From Campylobacteraceae bacterium (GTDB lineage Bacteria; Campylobacterota; Campylobacteria; Campylobacterales; Sulfurovaceae): DNA of 34,239 nucleotides. Below are positions 25,288-32,363 of this stretch, in pieces. The notes beneath the pieces are model-generated. The model was not told the origin of the DNA, ran no database searches, and saw only the letters and a program-made list of their open reading frames with translations. The position numbers were made by a program, and so were the translations under genes. The stretch is taken from assembly GCA_027076905.1 (NCBI GenBank), contig JALTGP010000088.1:1-34239 (forward strand), read 5' to 3'. Position 1 is the first letter of the stretch; every line of letters begins with the position of its first letter.

Positions 25288-27023
25288 TAGTTGTCCTTTA
25301 TATCATAAGGAATATAACGAATAACTACCTTATGTTTTTTCAGTTCATCTTCGGAGATGGTGCTTTTTCGCGTGTATATAATGAGTTGTTTATAACTGTC
25401 ATGTTTTTTGAGAAGTTTTTTCAACTCAAGCACTCTAAAGCGTTCTTCATAAAAATAAAGGTGTTGTTTTTTGAAGCTTCCTACAAAAGGTTTATCTATA
25501 CTTTTTGGTGCTACAGGTTGTTTAAACTCTACAAAGTAGATGTGTTTGGCAATATCTTCAAAACTAAGCTTTGCATTTAATTCTCCTGTATCATCGAAAA
25601 TATCAACACCAAGCTCACAATACTTAAAGCCACCACCAAGCCCCTCTTTGAAGCTATCTATCTCTTTTATGCCTACTACTTTTAGAATATTTTCTTTAAA
25701 GGTTTTCTCTATTTTGGTGTAGTCATCTTTTTTAGTTTCTATTAATGCGTTAACCTCTGTAGAGAGTTTTTCCATACCTTTTGCATTGAGTATCTGTGTG
25801 GTAGTCAACTTCTTTTCAAAAAGTACTGTTTTATCTTTACCTTTAAAAGCGTAACCCTGTTGTACTCTTTTAACTCTTTCTGCTGTTATCTCTTTGGCAT
25901 AATCTAGTGTCTCTATAAGTATAAATTTACGATTACCATTATCTTGTTTGTTTTGCTCTATCACAGCATGAGCTGTTGTTCCACTTCCTGCGAATGAGTC
26001 CAAAACTATATCATTTTTAGATGTTGAAAGTTGTAAGATTCTTTGAATTAATCTTACAGGTTTAGGCGTTTCAAAAAGAGTTTTTTCAAATAATATTTTA
26101 TTACTCTCTTGTTTTGCTTCTTGATTATGTCCAACTTCTCCATGTTTCCATAAACTAATCGGAACCATACCATCTTGAACCTCAGATAAAAACCTTTTTA
26201 ATCTTGGAACATTTGAACCTTCTTTTCCAAACCAAATTCGATTATCATCAACTAATTCTTGTAATTTTTCTTTTGATACACGCCAACATAAACCTACTGA
26301 TGGATTAACTAGCTTACCACTTGGTGTTTCAATTGGATAATCATATTTTTCTGAATATGTTTTAACTGTCAAGTTATCAGAAATCCATATACCTCGTGGG
26401 TCATTATCTAAATTTTTATAACGACTATTTGCTTCATCTGTTCTTGCAAGTCTATTAATTTTAAACTTATCTATTTTTTTAGCATAAACAAGAATATAAT
26501 CGTGACTTACAGAAAAGTATTTTGCATCATTTTTAGGTGCAAATGCTCTTTCCCATATAACTTCTGTAATAAAATTCTCAGCTCCAAAAATTTCATCACA
26601 AATCATTCTTAGATGTGCCACCTCTGCATCATCAATACTTATGAAAATAACCCCATCTTCTTTAAGTAACTCACGCAAAAGCTTCAACCGTGGATACATC
26701 ATACAAAGCCACTTATCACTACGACTCAAATCATCTGCATTAACAGTATCGTTCAACCATTTTTTAATAAGAGGAGAATCCATATTATCATTATAGACCC
26801 AAGAAGTATTACCAGTATTATAAGGAGGGTCAATATATATCATCTTCACTGCATTAGCATAGTAAGGAAGCAGAGACTTCAACGCTAAAAGATTGTCACC
26901 TTTTATAATCATATTTTCACTATCAGCATCACCCACAACTTCTTGACAATCTATGGTTTTATAGGGTATCTCTTTATGATGATGCACCACATCATCTTTT
27001 CCTAACCAGTCTATGTATGGCAT
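25287..27023 (-). CDS. mod: Type III DNA methyltransferase Mod subunit
   Basis: A 578-aa beta-class N6-adenine or N4-cytosine methyltransferase with the order target-recognition in the middle and SAM motif at the end: motif IV DPPYNTG (residues 65-71), then a region of about 200 residues (about 130-330) that should set the target sequence, then motif I DSFAGSGTT (about 340-349). It provides recognition and self-protection for the Res subunit encoded next, with a one-base TAATG overlap. AGAGGT precedes the ATG. The target sequence cannot be predicted by eye. No homopolymer or tandem repeat suggesting phase variation was seen. Confidence 0.92.
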   Translation of the reverse strand: MPYIDWLGKDDVVHHHKEIPYKTIDCQEVVGDADSENMIIKGDNLLALKSLLPYYANAVKMIYIDPPYNTGNTSWVYNDNMDSPLIKKWLNDTVNADDLSRSDKWLCMMYPRLKLLRELLKEDGVIFISIDDAEVAHLRMICDEIFGAENFITEVIWERAFAPKNDAKYFSVSHDYILVYAKKIDKFKINRLARTDEANSRYKNLDNDPRGIWISDNLTVKTYSEKYDYPIETPSGKLVNPSVGLCWRVSKEKLQELVDDNRIWFGKEGSNVPRLKRFLSEVQDGMVPISLWKHGEVGHNQEAKQESNKILFEKTLFETPKPVRLIQRILQLSTSKNDIVLDSFAGSGTTAHAVIEQNKQDNGNRKFILIETLDYAKEITAERVKRVQQGYAFKGKDKTVLFEKKLTTTQILNAKGMEKLSTEVNALIETKKDDYTKIEKTFKENILKVVGIKEIDSFKEGLGGGFKYCELGVDIFDDTGELNAKLSFEDIAKHIYFVEFKQPVAPKSIDKPFVGSFKKQHLYFYEERFRVLELKKLLKKHDSYKQLIIYTRKSTISEDELKKHKVVIRYIPYDIKDN

Positions 27024-27114
27024 TTGACCTCTTTTTTATTGATTAGGTTATTTTAGCATAAATATCTTGTTTTAAGTTACCATCAACTCATCTGTAGAGC
27101 CTAAGCCCAATATG

Positions 27115-27121
27115 ATATAAT
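27115..27121 (+). promoter_or_regulatory. -10 element placing +1 at the nuc3 start codon
   Basis: The ATATAAT here is in the same place relative to the ATG at 27128 as in the other copies. Similarity to the other nuc upstream regions starts only at 27100, so the promoter is the left limit of this copy. Confidence 0.55.
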
Positions 27122-27127
27122 CGAACC

Positions 27128-28672
27128 ATGAAAAAGAATCTAAAAAAACTACCCATCGGCATTAGTACCTTTAGTGAGATAATCGAACAAGACTATCTCT
27201 ATATAGATAAAACAAAAGAGGCATATCGACTTATTACAAGCTACAAATACGCCTTTCTTTCACGCCCACGCCGTTTTGGAAAGTCACTTTTTATTGATAC
27301 GCTTCAAGAGATATTTGAGGGGAATAAGAAACTTTTTGAGGGGTTATATATTTATGATAAGTGGGATTTTGAAGATAAATACCCTGTTATTAAAATAAAT
27401 TGGGGTGGAGATTTACGAAGTGAAGAGAAAGTTAATCATACTATTTATGAGCTTCTAAAAGAGAATCAAAAAAGATTAGATATAGAGTGTGAATTTAAAA
27501 ATAATCCATCAAGTTGTTTTAGAGAACTCATTCATAAAGCTCATGAAAAATATCAAAAACCAGTGGTTATTTTAATAGATGAGTATGATAAACCAATTAT
27601 TGATAATCTTGACCAAATGGAAGTGGCAAAAGTCAATCGTGAAATACTCAAAGGTCTCTATGTAATCATGAAAGATAACGACCGATACATCAAATTTGCT
27701 TTTTTGACAGGGGTTAGTAAATTTACCAAAGCGAGTATTTTTAGTGGACTTAATAATTTAGAAGATATATCTCTTACCCCTGAGTTTGGAACAGTTTGTG
27801 GATATACTCATAATGATATAGAGAGTTCGTTTTTACCCTATTTAGAGGGAGTTAATTTAAAAGAGTTAAAAAAATGGTATGATGGTTATAACTTTTTAAA
27901 CGACAAAGTCTATAATCCTTTTGATATTTTACTATTTATTAAAAATCAATTGCTTTTCAAAAACTACTGGTTCAAAACAGGAACACCAAGCTTTTTAATT
28001 AAACTCTTTCAAACACAAAATTACAATTTAGCTAAATTTGAAAATCTAAAAGTATCTGAAGAGCTAATAGACAGTTTTGATATAGAAGATATTAGTTTAG
28101 AAACGGTTATGTTTCAAAGTGGTTATTTGACTATCAAAGAGCAGATAATAAGAAGAAATCGTATTCAATACATCTTAACTTTCCCTAACCTAGAGACCAA
28201 AATGAGTTTTAACAACTACTTGTTAAACTATTTTGTAAAGAAACCAATAGATAAACTTCCTATTCAAAATAGTTTAATAGACCTACTTGAAGTTGCAAAT
28301 CTCAATGATTTAGAGCAGACCATAAAATCACTATTTGCGTCCATTGCCTATAACAACTTTACCAAAAATGATATAGATGAGTATGAGGGCTTTTATGCTA
28401 GTGTGATTTATGCCTATTTTGTAGGTTCAGGGTTTGATAAGGTGTTAGCCGAAGATGTTACCAATGATGGACGAATTGATTTGAGTGTCTTTATAGATGA
28501 TAAAATCTATATTTTTGAGTTTAAAGTTGATAAAAAAGGGGCTTTGGAGCAGATAAAAAGCAAAGAGTATTTTAATAAATATCTCTCTAGTGGAAAAGAG
28601 ATTTATATTGTTGGGGTGGAGTTTGATTCTAATAGTCGTAATGTTGTTGGGTATGAGTGGGAGAGGGTTTAG
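27128..28672 (+). CDS. AAA-ATPase-like / PD-(D/E)XK nuclease protein, copy 3 (nuc3)
   Basis: A 514-aa paralogue with intact RPRRFGKS, VVILIDEYD, DGRIDLSV and EFKV motifs. Compared with nuc1 and nuc2 it carries scattered changes along its length (for example ITSYKYAFLSRP, NQLLFKNYWFKTG), so it is an older divergence. Its variable segment after INWGG is of the nuc1 type (HTIYELLKENQKRLDIECEF). It converges on rep2 with 5 bp between the stops, the same arrangement as nuc1-rep1. Upstream it has no origin: the cargo block ends about 30 bp before the start. Confidence 0.88.
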   Translation: MKKNLKKLPIGISTFSEIIEQDYLYIDKTKEAYRLITSYKYAFLSRPRRFGKSLFIDTLQEIFEGNKKLFEGLYIYDKWDFEDKYPVIKINWGGDLRSEEKVNHTIYELLKENQKRLDIECEFKNNPSSCFRELIHKAHEKYQKPVVILIDEYDKPIIDNLDQMEVAKVNREILKGLYVIMKDNDRYIKFAFLTGVSKFTKASIFSGLNNLEDISLTPEFGTVCGYTHNDIESSFLPYLEGVNLKELKKWYDGYNFLNDKVYNPFDILLFIKNQLLFKNYWFKTGTPSFLIKLFQTQNYNLAKFENLKVSEELIDSFDIEDISLETVMFQSGYLTIKEQIIRRNRIQYILTFPNLETKMSFNNYLLNYFVKKPIDKLPIQNSLIDLLEVANLNDLEQTIKSLFASIAYNNFTKNDIDEYEGFYASVIYAYFVGSGFDKVLAEDVTNDGRIDLSVFIDDKIYIFEFKVDKKGALEQIKSKEYFNKYLSSGKEIYIVGVEFDSNSRNVVGYEWERV

Positions 28673-28677
28673 ACCAT

Positions 28678-29658
28678 TTATCCCTCCAAAACCCCCAACT
28701 TCCCATCTTTAGCAAACTCATAAAGAGTAGTCCAAATCTCATTAGCTCTTTTTGCATCAAATGACTCTCCACTTATTCTGTCGTAAAGCTTTCCCTTAGT
28801 TGATATAGATATTGTTATTCTTTTATGGGTATGTTTATCTATGGTATCTAAAATATTTTTTCCTATACATGACGTTCGCGTGTACTCTATAAAAACTTTT
28901 CGACTAGATAAATAATACTCTGGTCTGATAATTAAATCTATGGTTACACTTGTTGCTCTTGGTCTTCCTCTTCCGAAGGATTCCATATGTACTTGATATA
29001 TAAATGTAAGAGTTGGACTATTGTCTAGCTCTTTTTGTGCAGGTTTTAAAACTCTCCTCTCTATATCTGCAATTCTTTTATATTTTGTTCCAAAAAAATC
29101 ATTTAATGCATTCAGTGACATTGTTTTTCTTTTACCTATATGAGCGTCATATCCCTTTATTTTCTCTAATAGAGGTAATATCCGTATGCTGTGCTTACTT
29201 TTTAGAGACATCAAAACACTTGTATCTATATAGGTATAATTATTTTTTACCTCAACTATCAATTTTGCTATTTTTGAATAGAGGTCTATGGTAATAAAAT
29301 TACTACCATAAGATATACTAATTTGAGGAATTAACACTATATATTTTTCCCACTCCTCTTTTTCATTAATAAATGTTATAGAGGTCTCTTGCATCATTTT
29401 TAAATTATTTCTTATCTCTTGCCTTGTCATCTCTGTATATTTAAGCATATCATTAAGGTCAATTTTCAGACTATCTAGCCTTAAATCAAAATTAAATTTA
29501 TCTAAAATTGTTGCTAAATAAAAAACTGTTTTAATCGCATTTATATTATTTTTGTTGATAGTATTATCAATGAAATTGTTACTAATTTTTTGTAGAGGTT
29601 TCTTTTTTTGCTCTTCAAGCTCTTTTGCTTTTTTTTCGTTCCACTCTGCTAATGTCAT
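28678..29658 (-). CDS. Rep_3-family plasmid replication initiator (rep2)
   Basis: A 326-aa initiator paralogous to rep1, with the same order of motifs: KISNNFIDN, LYSKIAKLIVEV, VLMSLKSKHSIRILPLLEKI, MSLNALNDFFGTKYKRIAD and GRGRPRATSVTIDL. The last 100 or so residues are nearly identical to rep1, but the N-terminal 200 differ at about a third of positions by eye. The iterons next to it also differ from those of rep1 (GTGACA instead of GTGACC), as expected if Rep specificity and iterons changed together. AGGAAA precedes the ATG at 29658. Convergent with nuc3, divergent from nuc4. Confidence 0.88.
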   Translation of the reverse strand: MTLAEWNEKKAKELEEQKKKPLQKISNNFIDNTINKNNINAIKTVFYLATILDKFNFDLRLDSLKIDLNDMLKYTEMTRQEIRNNLKMMQETSITFINEKEEWEKYIVLIPQISISYGSNFITIDLYSKIAKLIVEVKNNYTYIDTSVLMSLKSKHSIRILPLLEKIKGYDAHIGKRKTMSLNALNDFFGTKYKRIADIERRVLKPAQKELDNSPTLTFIYQVHMESFGRGRPRATSVTIDLIIRPEYYLSSRKVFIEYTRTSCIGKNILDTIDKHTHKRITISISTKGKLYDRISGESFDAKRANEIWTTLYEFAKDGKLGVLEG

Positions 29659-29678
29659 GATATAGTTTCCTAGTTTAT

Positions 29679-29784
29679 TTTAGTGACAAAAATATATTTT
29701 ATAACCGTAGTGGAATATTAGTCATTTTTATATTAAAGTGACCTTTATCTACCTATGACTATAAAATAGTTTTTTGTCACTAAA
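29679..29784. repeat. Inverted iteron pair at rep2
   Basis: TTTAGTGACAAAAA (29679-29692) and TTTTTGTCACTAAA (29771-29784) are perfect 14-bp inverted copies flanking a spacer of about 78 bp, in the same position as the pair at rep1 but with A instead of C at the core end. Confidence 0.8.
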
Positions 29785-29945
29785 TTAAATTATTTAATGG
29801 ACTAAATAGGTTATTTTTATACTTTAATAGGTTATTTTGTCACTAAAAGATTGATTTTTTTGCAAATTTTTAGCCTAACAGAACCTTCTTTAAACAGCTA
29901 TATTTAGGGCTTTAAAGGAGTTTATAAATTATCATTTTAAAAAAG

Positions 29946-29954
29946 TTATTCACA
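29946..29954 (+). promoter_or_regulatory. DnaA box (origin copy 3)
   Basis: Exact consensus TTATTCACA, positioned as in the other origin copies. Confidence 0.7.
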
Positions 29955-30111
29955 CCCCTATAACTACTCTTATAACTATCTTTATAATAATAGAAAGGAA
30001 CAACAATAAAAAATAGGAAAAAATTATTGATATTTTCTAAAAATAACTAAAAGATAGGATGATTTTTACTCTATGCTATACAACCTAAGCCCAATATGAT
30101 ATAATCGAACC

Positions 30112-31653
30112 ATGAAAAAGAATCTAAAAAAACTACCCATAGGCATTAGTACCTTTAGTAAAATAATTGATCAAGACTATCTCTACATTGACAAAACCAA
30201 AGAGGCTTATGAACTTATAACACATTATCAATACGCCTTTCTATCACGCCCACGCCGTTTTGGAAAGTCACTTTTTATTGATACACTTCAAGAGATATTT
30301 GAGGGGAACAGAAAACTTTTTAAGGGTTTGTATATTGATGATAAGTGGGATTTTGACGATAAATATCCTGTCATTAAAATAAGTTTTAGTGGAAGCAGGG
30401 ACATAGAGGCATTAAAACAGAATATTTTTAGAAATATGAACGAAGCACAAGAAAAGTTAGGAATTGAGTGTAGTGAAAACTATAATTATGCTACCTGTTT
30501 TTCTGAATTAATCAAAAAGTCCTATGAGAAATATCAAAAACCTGTTGTTATCTTGGTAGATGAGTATGATAAAGCCATTTTAGACAATATTGACCAGATA
30601 GAAGTGGCTAAAGAGAGTCGTGAAGTGGTCAAGATACTCTATACACAGATTAAAGATAATGACCGATACATCAAATTTGCTTTTTTAACAGGGGTTAGTA
30701 AATTTACCAAGGCGAGTATTTTTAGTGGACTAAATAATTTAGAGGATATATCGCTCAATCCTGAATTTGGAACGGTTTGTGGATATACTCATAAGGATAT
30801 AGAGACTACGTTTTTACCCTATTTAGAGGGAGTAGATTTAGAAGAGTTGCAAAAATGGTACAACGGTTATAACTTTTTAAATGACAAAGTTTATAACCCT
30901 TTTGATGTTTTACTCTTTATTAAAAATAGATTTCTTTTTGACAACTACTGGTTTAACACAGGAACACCAAGCTTTTTAATTAAACTCTTTAAAGCAAACA
31001 GTTATAACCTAGCAAAATTTGAAAATCTAAAAGTCGGAAAAGAGCTAATAGAGAGTTTTGATATAGAAGACATTAGCTTAGAGACAGTTATGTTTCAGAG
31101 TGGTTACTTGACCATTAAAGAGCAGATAATAAGAAGAAATCGTATTCAATACCTCTTAACTTTTCCTAACCTAGAGACAAAAATGAGCTTTAACAACTAC
31201 CTCTTAAACTATTTTGTCAAAAGAGCAATAGATAAAATTCCTGTTCAAAATGATTTGGTAGACCTGCTTGAAGTTTCCAATCTTGATGATGTGGAGCAGA
31301 CCATAAAATCACTCTTTGCCTCCATTGCCTATAACAACTTTACCAAAAATGATATAGATGAGTATGAGGGCTTTTATGCCAGTGTTATCTATGCCTATTT
31401 TGTAGGTGCAGGATTTGATAAGGTATTAGCCGAAGATGTCACTAATGATGGACGAATTGATTTAAGTGTATTTATTGACGATTATATCTATATTTTTGAG
31501 TTCAAAGTTGATAAAAAAGGGGCTTTGGAGCAGATAAAAGAGAAAGAGTATTTTAACAAATATCTCTCTAGTGGTAAAGAGATTTATATTGTTGGGGTGG
31601 AGTTTGATTCTAATAGTCGTAATGTTGTTGGGTATGATTGGGAGAAGGTTTAG
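30112..31653 (+). CDS. AAA-ATPase-like / PD-(D/E)XK nuclease protein, copy 4 (nuc4)
   Basis: A 513-aa paralogue with intact Walker A RPRRFGKS, Walker B VVILVDEYD, DGRIDLSV and EFKV. Its first 57 codons and promoter are identical to nuc2. The segment after VIKI is of a third type (SFSGSRDIEALKQNIFRNMN) and continues divergent through Walker B to KSREVVKILYTQIKDN-like residues, after which it rejoins the common sequence. The -10 TATAAT ends seven bases before the ATG, as in nuc2. After its stop only the last ten codons of a convergent rep remain, followed by transposase debris. Confidence 0.88.
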   Translation: MKKNLKKLPIGISTFSKIIDQDYLYIDKTKEAYELITHYQYAFLSRPRRFGKSLFIDTLQEIFEGNRKLFKGLYIDDKWDFDDKYPVIKISFSGSRDIEALKQNIFRNMNEAQEKLGIECSENYNYATCFSELIKKSYEKYQKPVVILVDEYDKAILDNIDQIEVAKESREVVKILYTQIKDNDRYIKFAFLTGVSKFTKASIFSGLNNLEDISLNPEFGTVCGYTHKDIETTFLPYLEGVDLEELQKWYNGYNFLNDKVYNPFDVLLFIKNRFLFDNYWFNTGTPSFLIKLFKANSYNLAKFENLKVGKELIESFDIEDISLETVMFQSGYLTIKEQIIRRNRIQYLLTFPNLETKMSFNNYLLNYFVKRAIDKIPVQNDLVDLLEVSNLDDVEQTIKSLFASIAYNNFTKNDIDEYEGFYASVIYAYFVGAGFDKVLAEDVTNDGRIDLSVFIDDYIYIFEFKVDKKGALEQIKEKEYFNKYLSSGKEIYIVGVEFDSNSRNVVGYDWEKV

Positions 31654-31658
31654 ACCAT

Positions 31659-31690
31659 TTACCCCTCCAAAACCCCCAACTTCCCATCTT
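31659..31690 (-). pseudogene. rep 3'-end remnant (last ~10 codons)
   Basis: The stretch matches the final codons and stop of rep1 and rep2 (KDGKLGVLEG) in the same position after nuc4. Homology breaks off abruptly at about 31690, where transposase sequence begins. It shows that nuc4 once had a convergent rep. Confidence 0.8.
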
Positions 31691-31905
31691 TTCCTTATGC
31701 GTAAGTGTAACTCCCTTTTCATATACCTTTTGACAAAGATGAACAATAGGCTTTATCCCTTTCCAAGTCATGGTTTTAGACCATTTAACTGCCTTCTTTA
31801 TTGAATCTAAAATTTCTCCATTCCAATGCTCTTCTAATCTTCCCCAACATCTCTCAATAGCATTATATTTACAATGTTGTTTAGAGTAGGATAAAATATC
31901 TCTAA
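31691..31905 (-). pseudogene. DDE transposase C-terminal fragment (ISAzo13-like)
   Basis: Translated on the minus strand this reads KYNAIERCWGRLEEHWNG, then AVKWSKTMTWKGIKPIV and VYEKGVTLTH. The IERCWG block holds the catalytic Glu of a DDE transposase and the MTWKG...KGV order resembles ISAzo13-type enzymes. Only about 70 residues remain: the catalytic Asp residues and the N-terminus are missing, and the C-terminus is fused to the rep remnant. It is a non-functional fragment. Confidence 0.7.
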
Positions 31906-31943
31906 TTATAACTGATGTTACGCAACTTTTTATAGTTCCCACC

Positions 31944-32080
31944 GAGGACGGGATGTCAATGAAATAAGGAATTAAGACTTGAAATTGAACCTACAAGATT
32001 TGATCTTATTTCAATGGCGTTGCCTAGGATGGATGGTAACAAGTAAAATATTTTAACGTCGAGTGGGATTTTTATCAAAT
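31944..32080. other. Unassigned segment with nested inverted repeats
   Basis: No intact gene. TGAAATAAG (about 31964) pairs with CTTATTTCA (about 32006), and an outer imperfect pair TCCCACCGAGGACG with CGTCGAGTGGGA encloses it. It may be a decayed mobile-element end or coding remnant (one frame reads VPTEDGMSMK then stop), but I cannot assign it. Confidence 0.3.
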
Positions 32081-32350
32081 TATAGCGAAAAACCACCTCC
32101 TTTAGGTGGTGGATGAAAGTGGTAGATTTTAAGAAAAAACTTTAATAACAAAATTAAACATTCTATAATTCTTTTTTCGCTACAATAACCCTATGTGAGG
32201 TACAGCATACCTACGAAAACCAAGTAGTCGCAGTCTTCACAAAAAACTTAGTCTAGGCAGGTCATGTCGGACTATAAAAGCTTCCTCAATATCCTAACAT
32301 TAGTTGGGAGTTCTGAAGAATCCACCTTCTTTAGGGGGTGGAGTTGTCAA
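32078..32350 (+). mobile_element. IS200/IS605-type mini-element without transposase
   Basis: The left end has a subterminal hairpin, CCACCTCCTTTAGGTGGTGG (32093-32112), followed by ATGAAAG. The right end has hairpin TCCACC...GGTGGA (32321-32342) followed by GTTGTCAA, the usual IS200/IS605 right-end form. No tnpA or tnpB lies between or beside them, so it is a palindrome-associated mini-element that would need enzymes in trans. It ends 14 bp short of the jetD stop codon. Confidence 0.6.
32193..32350 (+). ncRNA. Candidate TnpB omega-RNA (guide RNA scaffold)
   Basis: A promoter-like TACAAT (32181-32186) is followed by about 155 nt with successive hairpins: AGGTA/TACCT (32198-32212), TAGTC/GACTA (32249-32274), CCTAAC/GTTGGG (32293-32308) and the terminal right-end hairpin. 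In IS200/IS605 elements this 3' region is the omega-RNA scaffold, with the guide beginning just past the element end, here after 32350. Assignment rests on position and folding by eye. Confidence 0.45.
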
Positions 32351-32363
32351 TTTGTGATGGGTG

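Larger units (their letters stand above)
29659..30111 (+). other. Iteron-type replication origin, copy 3 (rep2 type)
   Basis: Same layout as at rep1: iteron TTTAGTGACA near rep2 (29679), half-sites AGTCAT and GTGACC in the middle, inverted iterons TTTTTGTCACTAAA (29771-29784) and TTTTGTCACTAAAAG (29835-29849), a DnaA box (29946-29954), AT-rich TATAACTA repeats and the nuc4 promoter. The last 180 bp are identical to the nuc2 upstream region, whereas the iteron part is diverged. Confidence 0.78.

Noticed and set aside
17275-31653. nuc genes as transposases of an insertion sequence
   Set aside because: No terminal inverted repeats or target duplications flank single nuc genes; similarity limits vary from copy to copy and fit homologous recombination better.
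31462-31746. Minus-strand frame across the nuc4 3' end
   Set aside because: It is antisense to conserved nuclease coding sequence and its product matches nothing.
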